This document shows, one piece after another, positions 1-7,752 of a DNA stretch of 15,796 nt. Both the position numbers and the translations under genes were made by a program. Source of the stretch: Thermomicrobiales bacterium (GTDB lineage: Bacteria > Chloroflexota > Chloroflexia > Thermomicrobiales > UBA6265); assembly GCA_030447145.1 (NCBI GenBank), contig JAUJLY010000021.1:1-15796 (forward strand), given 5' to 3'. The notes beneath the pieces were generated by a model that did no database searches, was not told the DNA's origin, and saw only the letters and a program-made list of their open reading frames with translations. How positions within the stretch are numbered: position 1 is the stretch's first letter; every line of letters begins with the position of its first letter.

Positions 1-1124
1 CGATGGCCGATTTTTCAGCAGAGGTCGGGTCCTTGCTGGTTGCGTCATTTACGATCACCAAGCTCGCCCATATCTCCCGAACCGCGAAGGAAGACGTCTC
101 TCGCACTGCAGCCGTCGGTTTGCCACATGACTGGTTGAATTTCCGTCTCACCGGCGAGCTGACAACGGACCGGGGGGACGCCTCGGGTACCGGCTGGTGG
201 TCGCCACGCGAGGGCGAGTATCGTCGGGATCTCCTGGCGCTTGCGGTCGGTGAGGATGATGCCGGGAGGATCAACCTGCCGATCCTGCGTGGGCCCGAAG
301 AGCCGGCGGGCGTGCTCTCCGATCGCGCGGCCGGTGCGCTTGGGTTGCCGGTCGGTATCCCTGTCGGGCCGGGTACCGGGGACAATATGGCGGCGGCACT
401 GGGGGTGGGCGCGAAGCCAGGCGAGATCATCATCAGTCTGGGAACGAGCGGGACCGCATTCGCTGTCAGCGAGACACCGACGTCCGATCCAACCGGGGAG
501 GTGGCCGGATTCGCGGACGCAACGGGCCGATTCTTGCCCCTGGCGTGCATGCTGAATTGCACCCGCGTGGTGGATATCACGGCGCGTCTCCTTGGATTGG
601 AGCGGGACGAGGCGCTTATGAGGGCAGGTGCTGTGTCACCGGGCGCAGGTGGCCTAATCATGTTGCCGTATCTTAGCGGCGAGCGGACTCCGAACCTCCC
701 CCGTGCGACAGGGGTGGTAGGAGGACTGACGGAGGGGACTGCGACACCAGACGCACTTCTGCGTGCAGCCCTCGATGGCGTCGTTGCTGGTCTGGCCTAC
801 TGCGTCAATGCCCTGTCGCGACTGGGTATTAAAGCACCCGGCATCACCTTGGTGGGAGGTGGTGCCATCCATCCGGTCTGGCAGCAGTCCGTCGCTGATG
901 CAACCGGTCTGCCTGTCACGGTGCGGTCCGGCGAGGAGCACGCGGCGCGGGGTGCCGCAGCCCAGGCCGCTTCGATTGTTCGTCAGGAAGCGATTTCTGA
1001 TGTCTCGGTTCGTTGGCGGCCTTCAGTAGTGGCTGAAATTGTTCCACGAGCCGGAATGCAGGAAGCCTTCGCCTTGGATACAAGGCAGAATATGATCCGG
1101 GACCTGGGAACTTCTTCTGTGTGA
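1..1124 (+). CDS. xylB: Xylulokinase-type FGGY sugar kinase, 5' end outside window
   Basis: FGGY-family carbohydrate kinase, most like xylulokinase, which phosphorylates D-xylulose to xylulose 5-phosphate in the cytoplasm. The frame is open to the left edge, and the first visible residues (SFTITKLA, then LPHDWL and RLTG) belong to the interior of XylB proteins. Roughly the first 110-120 residues are therefore missing, and the ATG at 3 is not the start. Visible family landmarks: the catalytic-aspartate block GTGDNMAAALG (Asp at residue 127 of the visible part), the ATP-domain ISLGTSGT, the GERTPNLPRATG segment, and the adenosine-binding LVGGGA followed by HAARGAAAQAA near the C-terminus. The gene ends at TGA 1122-1124 and faces the sugar-transport operon on the other strand. 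The shared pentose/polyol context supports a sugar kinase. Other FGGY substrates such as ribulose cannot be excluded. Confidence 0.85.
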   Translation, partial: MADFSAEVGSLLVASFTITKLAHISRTAKEDVSRTAAVGLPHDWLNFRLTGELTTDRGDASGTGWWSPREGEYRRDLLALAVGEDDAGRINLPILRGPEEPAGVLSDRAAGALGLPVGIPVGPGTGDNMAAALGVGAKPGEIIISLGTSGTAFAVSETPTSDPTGEVAGFADATGRFLPLACMLNCTRVVDITARLLGLERDEALMRAGAVSPGAGGLIMLPYLSGERTPNLPRATGVVGGLTEGTATPDALLRAALDGVVAGLAYCVNALSRLGIKAPGITLVGGGAIHPVWQQSVADATGLPVTVRSGEEHAARGAAAQAASIVRQEAISDVSVRWRPSVVAEIVPRAGMQEAFALDTRQNMIRDLGTSSV

Positions 1125-1160
1125 TGCCCGGGCAGCGGTCATCTATGTGCCTATGCGTGG

Positions 1161-1192
1161 GTGAGGGCCTGTCCGACAGGACAGGCCCTCAC
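1161..1192. terminator. Perfect 14-bp hairpin between convergent genes
   Basis: A 14-bp perfect inverted repeat (arms 1161-1174 and 1179-1192, loop GACA) lies between the kinase stop and the end of the minus-strand permease gene. It is GC-rich and symmetrical, so it could end transcription from both sides. No T-run follows on either strand, so it may work with Rho, as an RNA-stabilising structure, or as a weak bidirectional terminator. Bases 1193-1383 between this hairpin and the permease stop hold nothing else I can support. Confidence 0.55.
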
Positions 1193-1383
1193 AGGTAACT
1201 GGAGTGCATCCAGCTCTTAAGGCGAGTCGGGTGCTTCATCTGGGAGACAGCCTTTGGCACCTGGAGGCCACAGCAAGCAAGAGCGGCTCGCAAGCCTCTG
1301 CTGCGAACCGGCCGCGGGCGGCGATCATGATGTCCGATGTTGCCTTGGAGGCACCTCTTTATTGCGGGATACAGCGGAAGTAT

Positions 1384-2256
1384 CTATCCCTTGACGGCGC
1401 CCGCAACCATTCCGGCAACCACGCGTTCCTGCATAACGAGGTAGAAGAGAATGATCGGGAGACTGGCCAGCGTGACTGCAGCCATAATCCCGGGGACGTT
1501 AACGCTGTACTCGCCCGAGAACTGCATGAGCCCCAGTGGGAGTGTCATATTCGAGCGGGACGACAGGAGCACCAGCGCAAAGATAAACTCGTTCCAGGCA
1601 TAGATGAACGTATAGATTGCCACCGTGCTCAGTGCCGGCGTGCTCAGTGGCAGAATGATGCGCCGGAAGACCTCAAAGGGTCCCGCTCCGTCGATCCTTG
1701 CTGCTTCCTCTAACTCGGCGGGCAGATGGCTCATGAACTCGGTGATGATCAGCACCGCTAGCGGAAGATGGAAGGCAATATATGGCCCAATGAGTGCAAG
1801 GAGCGTGTCGTATATGCCGAGGCGGTTGGTAAGTGTGTAGATCGGAATCAGGGTGACATGGACCGGGATCATGGCGCCGGCGATAAAGAGGAGAAAGAGC
1901 GGCCGGTTCAGGCGGAACTTCATCTTGGCAAGAGGGAAGCTTGCCAATGACGCCAGCACAAGCGTAAGCACCACCGATGAAACGGTGACGATGAGGCTGT
2001 TGGTGAAGAACCTGCCGATGCCTCCGTCCACAGCCTCAAGGTAGTTGGAGAACTGGAAGGAGGCGGGCATTGCCCAGAGGTCAGCGATGTACTCCTTGAC
2101 CGATTTGAATGACGAGAGAACCACAAAGACAAACGGCAGCCCTGCCGCCAGTAACCACAGGAGCGCCGGTCCGTAGAGCCATGCGGAGCGGAACGACGGC
2201 GACTGTGGCGGGTTGCCAGGGTCAAGAGAGGGCGAAGTGGGGAGTGGCGTGGCCAT
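1384..2256 (-). CDS. Sugar ABC transporter permease, MalG/CUT1 type
   Basis: Inner-membrane permease subunit of a carbohydrate uptake (CUT1) ABC transporter, about 290 residues, the usual size. Six hydrophobic segments are visible. The ATPase-docking EAA loop is intact at about residues 183-202 (EEAARIDGAG then FRRIILPL). The C-terminus ends in the family-typical GAVKG. The ATG at 2256 is preferred because AGGAG sits 6 nt upstream; a TTG two codons earlier would abut that ribosome-binding site. The gene starts 9 nt after the stop of the MalF-type partner, so the pair is translationally linked. It is the last gene of the operon. No ATPase gene is present, which is common for CUT1 systems that borrow a shared MsmK/UgpC-like ATPase. 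The substrate cannot be read from the sequence. Confidence 0.9.
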   Translation of the reverse strand: MATPLPTSPSLDPGNPPQSPSFRSAWLYGPALLWLLAAGLPFVFVVLSSFKSVKEYIADLWAMPASFQFSNYLEAVDGGIGRFFTNSLIVTVSSVVLTLVLASLASFPLAKMKFRLNRPLFLLFIAGAMIPVHVTLIPIYTLTNRLGIYDTLLALIGPYIAFHLPLAVLIITEFMSHLPAELEEAARIDGAGPFEVFRRIILPLSTPALSTVAIYTFIYAWNEFIFALVLLSSRSNMTLPLGLMQFSGEYSVNVPGIMAAVTLASLPIILFYLVMQERVVAGMVAGAVKG

Positions 2257-2265
2257 GGACAACTC

Positions 2266-3219
2266 CTACCTGTTCGAGCGGCGCTGGTCGATGATGAGGG
2301 TGGAGCCCGCGATCACAAAGGCGAAGATGAAGAGCAGCGTAGCTACTGCGCTCCCGTAGCCCATGCGGAATGAGGCGAACGCTTCCTCATACATATAGGT
2401 AGCCATCAACTCGGTGGACCTGTTCGGTCCACCACCAGTCATCACCCACACGAGATCGAAGAATTTCAGCGATCCGATGAGCGCGAGAATGGCACCGGTT
2501 CGGATAATCCCCCGGAGCAAGGGGAGGGTGATATCCCAGAAAGAGCGCCACCCTGAAGCTCCGTCGATCTTGGCTGCCTCATACAAATCAAGCGGAATCG
2601 TCGTAAGCCCTGCGATAAAGAGGATCATATAGAAGGGGATGTATTGCCAGCACACGACTGCAATAATCGCCGGCAGGGCAGTCGATTCATTCCCAAGCCA
2701 GGACTGTTGAAGATTCTCGAGACCAAGGGCTCCAAGGATACCGTTCAGCAAACCAAAAACGGGATCGTATATGTTGATCCAGACTAGTCCAACGGCCACC
2801 GTCGAGAGCAGGAGGGGAAGAAAAAACACCGCCCGAAAGATGCGCCATCCGGGAAATTTCGCGGACAGCAACAATGCAAGCATGAGGGCGATGGGCAACT
2901 GGATCGCGATAGAGGCGATGACCAGAACGATGTTGTTCCGGACCGCTCGCCAGAAGATACCGTCGCTCAGCGCTTCCTTGTAGTTGTCCAGACCAATATA
3001 AGTACCGGCCCCAATTCCGGACCAGTCACGAAGGCTGTAGAGGATCGACTGGAAAATGGGATAGATGACATAGACGGCGTACAGAAGAAGAGCGGGCGCG
3101 ATGAAGAGCATCGCGACAAGCCACTGGGGAATCTGGAACCCGCTCGAGCCACGTAGCGTCGCTGGCTCGGGCTTCGCATACGTGTCCAGTGTCTGAGGCT
3201 GAATATCTGAGCGTGCCAT
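2266..3219 (-). CDS. Sugar ABC transporter permease, MalF/CUT1 type
   Basis: The second membrane permease of the CUT1 sugar transporter, about 317 residues. A cytoplasmic N-terminus of some 30 residues precedes six transmembrane segments; the first is around residues 33-58. The EAA docking loop is at about 213-232 (YEAAKIDGAS then FWDITLPLL). The family motif MTGGGPNRSTE follows at about 260-270. The start at ATG 3219 is chosen because GAGG lies at normal spacing upstream; an in-frame GTG two codons earlier is less well placed. Upstream is the solute-binding protein gene, separated by 85 nt that contain a 40-bp perfect palindrome. Downstream is the MalG-type partner. Together they form the heterodimeric channel fed by the binding protein. 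Confidence 0.9.
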   Translation of the reverse strand: MARSDIQPQTLDTYAKPEPATLRGSSGFQIPQWLVAMLFIAPALLLYAVYVIYPIFQSILYSLRDWSGIGAGTYIGLDNYKEALSDGIFWRAVRNNIVLVIASIAIQLPIALMLALLLSAKFPGWRIFRAVFFLPLLLSTVAVGLVWINIYDPVFGLLNGILGALGLENLQQSWLGNESTALPAIIAVVCWQYIPFYMILFIAGLTTIPLDLYEAAKIDGASGWRSFWDITLPLLRGIIRTGAILALIGSLKFFDLVWVMTGGGPNRSTELMATYMYEEAFASFRMGYGSAVATLLFIFAFVIAGSTLIIDQRRSNR

Positions 3220-3256
3220 ACCCACACCTCACGCTATCGGATCGGGTTTCATGTCC

Positions 3257-3296
3257 GAACCGGGCCATGTCAGAAATTTCTGACATGGCCCGGTTC
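3257..3296. terminator. 40-bp perfect palindrome after the binding-protein gene
   Basis: Two perfect 20-nt arms (3257-3276 and 3277-3296) meet at AAATTT with no spacer, inside the gap between the solute-binding protein stop (3305) and the MalF-type start (3219). There is no T-run. In ABC operons a hairpin here often protects the upstream mRNA or partly terminates, so that more binding protein than permease is made. That role is inferred from position. A large zero-spacer palindrome could also be a DNA-level binding site. Confidence 0.6.
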
Positions 3297-3304
3297 CCGG
3301 AGTA

Positions 3305-4650
3305 TTAGCCTTCGCGAACTGAGGCAGCTGCTTCCTCGAGTTGGGCGGCACCCTCCTGAGGAGTGATGGACTTGCTCAACAAGCCCTGTGATACATCAAG
3401 CTGGGCCTGGCCAAGGGCAGGCGGGAAGAACTGATCCCAGAAGAGCTGAACCGTCGCTGCTTCTTCAAGCGCGGTCGCGAGTTGATTGGCCGTTTCGGTG
3501 TCATAGGTTGCGCCCTTCAGCGCCGCCAGGCGGCCGGCATCAACCACGAGGTCCCTGGACTCGTCGTTCGTGATCTCCCGCAGGAACTGGATCGCCACTT
3601 CCGGAATCTCGGTCTGCTGAGAGACGGCATACGCAGGGCTGACACCGCCGAGGAGGGAGCTAGGGTCGCCCTCGCCGCCTTCAACTTGCGGGAAGGAAAA
3701 GAAGGAGAGCTTCGTGGAGAAGTCGTCGATTTCGGAGTCGATCGTCCCCGGCAGCCAGGTCCCCATTAGTTCCATTGCAGCTTGCTCTCCGTAGAGCAGC
3801 TTCCGAGAGCCACCGGTGTCGATATCAAGTCCATTGAAGCCTTCGGGGAAGGCGCCGGCGTCGACGAGCTCCTGGATCATTTCGCCGGCCCGGACAACGG
3901 CCGGATCGTCGAAGCTCGCTTCCCCTGCCAGGACCCGGTCGAGGTAATCGGCACCCTGAAGCCGCAGCACCAAATAGTTCAGGTAGAAGGCCCCGGGCCA
4001 CTTCGTCTGGTTCGCGAGCGTAATCGGCACGAGGCCATCCGCTTTGACATCCTTCACCAACTGGATGAAGTCGTCCCAGGTAGCGGGTGCCGAGATATCC
4101 CCGAGGAGCTCGGTGTTGTACCAGAAGACGACTGTGTTGGCGACAATTGGGACACCGTAATAGGAGTCATCCACCTTCATGATATCCAGCAGGCCCGGGA
4201 TGAAACGGTCCTTCCATCCATCCTGGTTCAGCGCTTCCGTGAGGTCGAGAACCACACCTTCCCTGGCATATTCACCGAGCACACCACCGCCCCACGAGTG
4301 CCATACATCGGGAGGGTTATCACTACCGATCGAGGTTCTGAGCTTCGTCTTGAACGGATCGTTTTGCAGAGCCTGAAGATCCATCTCGACGTTCGGGTAA
4401 GCCTCCGCCAACCTCGCTGCCGCGGTCTGGGGAAGTTCCTCATTCAATCCCGCGCCGGTGAGACTCCAAACAGTCAGCGTCCCTTCCTGGTCACCTCCTA
4501 CCGGCGTGGCGTCCTGCGCACCAACGATGCCGGTGTGTCCGACAAGGGGGGCGCTACGCCGAGCGCAGCTGCTCCCTGAAGCATCCTGCGACGGGAAAGA
4601 TGGGACGAAGCGACGGACGGGCGAAGAATGCGACTCTTGTCGACAGTCAT
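3305..4650 (-). CDS. Sugar-binding protein (family 1 SBP), Tat signal, frameshifted
   Basis: Extracytoplasmic solute-binding protein of the CUT1 transporter. The ATG at 4650 has an ideal GGAGG site 6 nt upstream and opens a signal sequence with a twin-arginine motif (SRRRML, residues 19-24) and a hydrophobic stretch. As sequenced, that frame reaches TAG at 4498-4500 after 50 codons. One additional C in the C6 run (plus-strand G 4546-4551) would join it perfectly to the long frame. That frame reads through GAQDATP, the mature start LTVWSL, a PDVWHSWGGG ligand-site block, VPIVANTVVFWYN and YGEQAAMELMGTW, as in sugar SBPs. The restored protein is about 448 residues, normal for the family. The long frame can be read back to 4792, but those extra residues look non-coding. 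Either a sequencing or assembly slip or a real phase-variable or inactivating change is possible. Confidence 0.85.
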
Positions 4651-4807
4651 GCGGTTCCTCCAGATGGATGTTACATGTGGATGGAAAGTCCCAGCTTCTG
4701 CCAGAGCTATCCGATCGGTCGATGAATTTCGCGAATATTACTACAGGGCTGTCCTTACCTGCCAACAGGAGCCTATCATTGGGAAGTGACAAAGCCGGAG
4801 GGGCTGC

Positions 4808-5455
4808 CTATCGTGTAGCCCAGATCAGGCCCCGTTCGGTCAGTGTCTGTGCCTCAGGTACCTCGAAGTCCGCATCGACATGGCCGAGCGAGCAGTAGAA
4901 CACCTTCCCCTCGCCGTACTTCCGCTTCCAGACCACCGGCATTACTGTGCCAGCGATCCAGGGAGCGTGCTCCCCGGTGAATGTCGTCGTGACAAGCACT
5001 TCATTGGACGGGTCAACGTGGAGAAAGTACTGCTCGGAGTGCATCTGGAAATCACTCAATCCGGCGGTGATAGGGTCGTCGTGATTGGTAATATTGACGG
5101 TGTAATCGATAATGTTGCCAGGGTGAGCGACCCACTGGCCGCCACAGGCGAATTGGTATTCGGTGGCGTTCCGAAATGCGTCGCCCATGCCGCCGTGCCA
5201 GCCTGCTAGTCCTGCACCTGCCTTGACGGCGTCGAGCAATCCCTTCTCCTGTTCTTTGGTAATTTCACTCTGGGTGTACATGGGAACGATGAGATCGTAC
5301 TGGGCCGTCCGATCCGCATCGGTGAAGACATCGAGCGTCTGCTCGAGATCGACATCATACCCGTGGCCTCTCAGGACTCGAGCAAAGCGGGCGGAAGTCT
5401 TCTCGGGCTCATGCCCTGCCCAGCCGCCATAGAAGATGAGTGCTTTCTTTGCCAT
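4808..5455 (-). CDS. ThuA-like family protein
   Basis: A 215-residue protein of the ThuA (trehalose-utilisation) family, which has a class I glutamine-amidotransferase-like fold and is often found in sugar operons beside Gfo/Idh oxidoreductases. Visible signatures are ALIFYGGWAGHEPEKT at the N-terminus, LIVPMYTQ at about 55-62, GWHGG at 85-89, the DDPITAGL segment and GEGKVFYCSLGH near the end. The precise reaction is not settled for the family; a role in disaccharide or glycoside catabolism is inferred from context. The start at 5455 has GGAGGAG 9 nt upstream. It lies 103 nt downstream of the oxidoreductase and 157 nt before the binding-protein start, in the same direction. The start-proximal region is intact and no signal peptide is visible, so it is cytoplasmic. 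Confidence 0.85.
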   Translation of the reverse strand: MAKKALIFYGGWAGHEPEKTSARFARVLRGHGYDVDLEQTLDVFTDADRTAQYDLIVPMYTQSEITKEQEKGLLDAVKAGAGLAGWHGGMGDAFRNATEYQFACGGQWVAHPGNIIDYTVNITNHDDPITAGLSDFQMHSEQYFLHVDPSNEVLVTTTFTGEHAPWIAGTVMPVVWKRKYGEGKVFYCSLGHVDADFEVPEAQTLTERGLIWATR

Positions 5456-5558
5456 CGTGTGTAACTCCTCCGGGTGACGTTGGCCACCGCTTGCCTTTGG
5501 AATACCACCGCTCTTGCGAGACAGCGTAAACCGTCATAGACGAATACGTGGCGGGATG

Positions 5559-6671
5559 TTAGCCCTGCCCACCGGCTACCTGAACGGCGCCCAGGGCAAC
5601 GGGGCGTTCGAAGCTGCTCTCGATAGAAATGTGTCGCTCCTGGTCATTCGATTCCAGCGCGGCATGCATGACATCGACGATGTGATATCCCAACTCTCCC
5701 GACGCGCGCGGTGCGCGCCCATGGCGTAGCGCCTGCGCCATATCGCTTACTCCCAGACCACGGCTGTTGTCGGTATACCCTGCGAGTAGATCGACCGACT
5801 CCCACTGGTCGGAACCTGCTCGCAGTATCTCGACCGGCCCACCGAAGGTGTTCGGGTCCGGTAGCCTGATGGTGCCTTCTGATCCATAAAGGACAAGGGT
5901 GCTGTGATTGGTGTCGTACACGTCAAACGTCGTCGTGAGGCTACATCGGACACCATTGGCGAAGTCCAGGACGCTGATGACGTGAGTTGGCGTCTCAACC
6001 GGAACTGTTTCACCCGCACGGGGGCCGCTTGCGATGGTGCGGGTCTGGTAACTCGCACTTGCCGTGGCGGCAACTCTCTCGACTGGCCCGAGCAGGGACA
6101 TCAGGGCGGCAAGGTAGTAGGGGCCCATGTCAAAGAGTGGCCCGCCGCCCGGCTGGTAGTAGAAGTCCGGATTGGGATGCCAACGCTCATGACCCCTGAG
6201 GAGCAGCATTCCGGTGACCGCCACTGGACTGCCGATCGCGCCCCTGTCCAGCAGCGCGCGAGCAGTCTGGAAGCCGCTGCCGAGGAACGTATCCGGGGCA
6301 CTGCCGACCAGTACCCCTTGTTCCGCTGCTCGGGCAAGAATCGCCTGTGCTTCTTCGCGTGTCGCTGCCAGTGGCTTCTCGTTATAGACGGACTTGCCCG
6401 CATTGACGACCTGAAGTGCGACCTGACCGTGTGCGGCTGGAATGGTGAGATTGACGACAATCTCGATATCGGGGTGGGCCAGGAGCTGATCTACGCTGAG
6501 GGCCTCAACGCCAAAGCCTTGCGCCTGCTCCTCTGCCCTTTCCATCATCAGATCGGCAATGCCGACAACCTTCAGGTTGTCAAAGCGGCCCGTGCAATTC
6601 TCTAGGTACTTTGTGGAGATATAACCCGCACCAATAATACCGATGCCAACCGCATTAGTTCGCTCTGCCAT
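5559..6671 (-). CDS. Gfo/Idh/MocA family NAD(P)-dependent oxidoreductase
   Basis: Cytoplasmic NAD(P)-dependent dehydrogenase acting on a sugar, inositol or related polyol, about 370 residues. The Rossmann dinucleotide motif is GIGIIGAGYIS (residues 9-19). The family EKP motif is at 98-100 (NEKPLA). The second domain has FDMGPYYLAAL at 180-190; many relatives have His where Tyr186 stands here. ATG 6671 is chosen because the Rossmann strand begins only six residues later. An upstream in-frame ATG at 6725 would add an unconserved 18-residue tail. The Shine-Dalgarno site (GGGGGA) is close and imperfect. It is the first gene of the minus-strand sugar operon, with ThuA and the ABC transporter downstream. 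That arrangement suggests oxidation of an imported sugar or sugar derivative. Exact substrate unknown. Confidence 0.88.
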   Translation of the reverse strand: MAERTNAVGIGIIGAGYISTKYLENCTGRFDNLKVVGIADLMMERAEEQAQGFGVEALSVDQLLAHPDIEIVVNLTIPAAHGQVALQVVNAGKSVYNEKPLAATREEAQAILARAAEQGVLVGSAPDTFLGSGFQTARALLDRGAIGSPVAVTGMLLLRGHERWHPNPDFYYQPGGGPLFDMGPYYLAALMSLLGPVERVAATASASYQTRTIASGPRAGETVPVETPTHVISVLDFANGVRCSLTTTFDVYDTNHSTLVLYGSEGTIRLPDPNTFGGPVEILRAGSDQWESVDLLAGYTDNSRGLGVSDMAQALRHGRAPRASGELGYHIVDVMHAALESNDQERHISIESSFERPVALGAVQVAGGQG

Positions 6672-6860
6672 GGGTCCCCCGAATTTTTGTAAAAGTCCAG
6701 CCAAAAGATGCTCCGGACATCGCAATAGCGTCCGTTACGTTGGGCAGCATGCGTGAGATTTAGAGAGACCGCAAGTGTACACCGGCGTGTTCATTGAGGG
6801 GACTGCAAGGTCTGTGGGGAAGTGGTCATCTCTATTGCAGCGGTAGGCAAGAAAAAACCG

Positions 6861-6889
6861 CTCATATTAGCTGTATAGCTCGTGATCAA
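6861..6889 (-). promoter_or_regulatory. Candidate promoter of the sugar operon
   Basis: On the minus strand TTGATC (6884-6889) and TATGAG (6861-6866) are separated by 17 nt, a plausible sigma-70-type pair about 190 nt upstream of the oxidoreductase start. A TCGAAACC half-site (6892-6899) sits just upstream of the -35. Weak matches, so tentative. The remaining stretch 6672-6860 is an apparently untranslated leader in which I see no gene. Confidence 0.25.
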
Positions 6890-7022
6890 CTGGTTTCGAT
6901 AGTCATTCCATGGTTCCTGGATGCGCATGGTAATCCGCCAAGGCAAGGAAACAATGTCCTGCTTTAGTGCCTTTGCGGAACCAAACTGCCGCAGTGATGC
7001 CGATATTGGCCTCCCGCAGGGA

Positions 7023-7051
7023 TTGCCTTATGACGTTTATATTGATAGGAT
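7023..7051 (+). promoter_or_regulatory. Candidate promoter for the 71-codon gene
   Basis: TTGCCT (7023-7028) and TAGGAT (7046-7051) with a 17-nt spacer lie about 120 nt upstream of the small gene at 7172. The surrounding bases are more AT-rich than the window average. The inverted repeat at 7068-7097 would cover the start of the transcript, a typical place for repression. Confidence 0.3.
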
Positions 7052-7067
7052 AGAAACAAGACCAAGT

Positions 7068-7097
7068 CGGTTTCGTAAAGACAATCATACGAAACCG
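7068..7097. promoter_or_regulatory. Inverted repeat, candidate operator
   Basis: Perfect 10-bp arms CGGTTTCGTA (7068-7077) and TACGAAACCG (7088-7097) flank a 10-nt spacer. A second, imperfect pair follows: TACGAACAGG (7102-7111) and CCTGTTTCGTG (7121-7131), which matches apart from one bulged base. A further half-site TCGAAACC lies at 6892-6899. The repeated GTTTCG half-sites look like a regulator binding cluster between two divergent units. No regulator gene that would bind them is in the window. Confidence 0.4.
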
Positions 7098-7171
7098 CAT
7101 GTACGAACAGGGGCACCACACCTGTTTCGTGCATTGTATTCAATCCTCTTAATTTGAAGGGAACAGGACAC

Positions 7172-7387
7172 ATGAATAGCGTATCAACGCGCCCCGCAGC
7201 GCGTGTCTTCCGACCTACGCAGTTGATCGCCGAGGCGCTCATCGACCGCAAGGATTCGGACGAGCTGATCACGCGTGCTCGCCAGCTCGGCTTCTCACAA
7301 GACCTCACCAGGACTGTTGTAGCTGTCTGCTGCAAGGACAAAAAGGCCCACTCCTCTGTGGTGACTGGCAAGTCGCCCCGCTCCTGA
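7172..7387 (+). CDS. Small protein of unknown function, 71 residues
   Basis: I do not recognise this protein. It starts at ATG 7172 with AGGA a few bases upstream and GAAGGG further out, and ends at TGA 7385-7387. The composition is unlike random GC-rich ORFs: a basic Ala/Pro/Arg start, a helical stretch with alternating charge (LIAEALIDRKDSDELITRARQ), then a VVAVCCKDKK segment and a basic Ser-rich tail. No signal peptide or membrane segment. The compact helical part could be a nucleic-acid or protein-binding module, but nothing proves this. It stands alone between the divergent sugar operon and rpsP, preceded by a candidate promoter and operator. A chance ORF remains possible. Confidence 0.45.
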   Translation: MNSVSTRPAARVFRPTQLIAEALIDRKDSDELITRARQLGFSQDLTRTVVAVCCKDKKAHSSVVTGKSPRS

Positions 7388-7752
7388 CCATCATCCGCGG
7401 GGCACATTCATCCCTACATTAGAATCTGAAGCTTTGACCTGTTTCATCAGGTTATGCTACATTTTGGCTTCAAGGCCGCCTGTGGCGGTCTCTTCTTGCA
7501 TGCATGCGCCCCGGTATGGGTATCCTCACTCCGGGCCGTGTTGAGATCGTCGGTCATATACGACCGGGGGCTACCGATCGTAGCTCTGGTGAGCAACAGT
7601 GCTGCTTGCCTCTCAACGCAGGGCGTTTGTCGCGTCGCATGTTGGAGGTTCGGCTCGCATTGGGAGACCTCGTCCACATGCACCGGTATGAATCAACGAG
7701 ATGATTGATTAGGCATGATGCCTGAGCATTCTCCGCCAGGGAGTCAGTTACT
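7388..7752 (+). other. Gene-free leader region upstream of rpsP
   Basis: A 365-base stretch with no convincing gene. It contains a candidate promoter (7434-7463), a small hairpin GGCCGCC-TGT-GGCGGTC (7474-7490, one G-U pair), a CGGTC/GACCG hairpin (7551-7566), and a 13-nt palindrome centred at 7717. A 21-codon ORF at 7639-7704 (MLEVRLALGDLV...) resembles the first residues of DUF951 proteins and may be a remnant. If the promoter is right, rpsP has an approximately 280-nt structured leader, long enough for leader regulation. Confidence 0.4.
7434..7463 (+). promoter_or_regulatory. Candidate promoter for rpsP-khpA-rimM
   Basis: TTGACC (7434-7439) and TACATT (7458-7463) with an 18-nt spacer. It is the best promoter-like pair between the small gene and rpsP, on the coding strand. 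Confidence 0.35.

Noticed and set aside
1204..1713. 169-codon plus-strand ORF
   Set aside because: Mostly antisense to the MalG-type permease; unusual His/Arg/Gln-rich composition, no domain.
3782..4579. 265-codon plus-strand ORF
   Set aside because: Lies antisense to the well-supported sugar-binding protein; no recognisable domain and typical GC-rich shadow composition.
5904..6605. 233-codon plus-strand ORF
   Set aside because: Antisense shadow of the Gfo/Idh/MocA oxidoreductase, without its own start signals or motifs.
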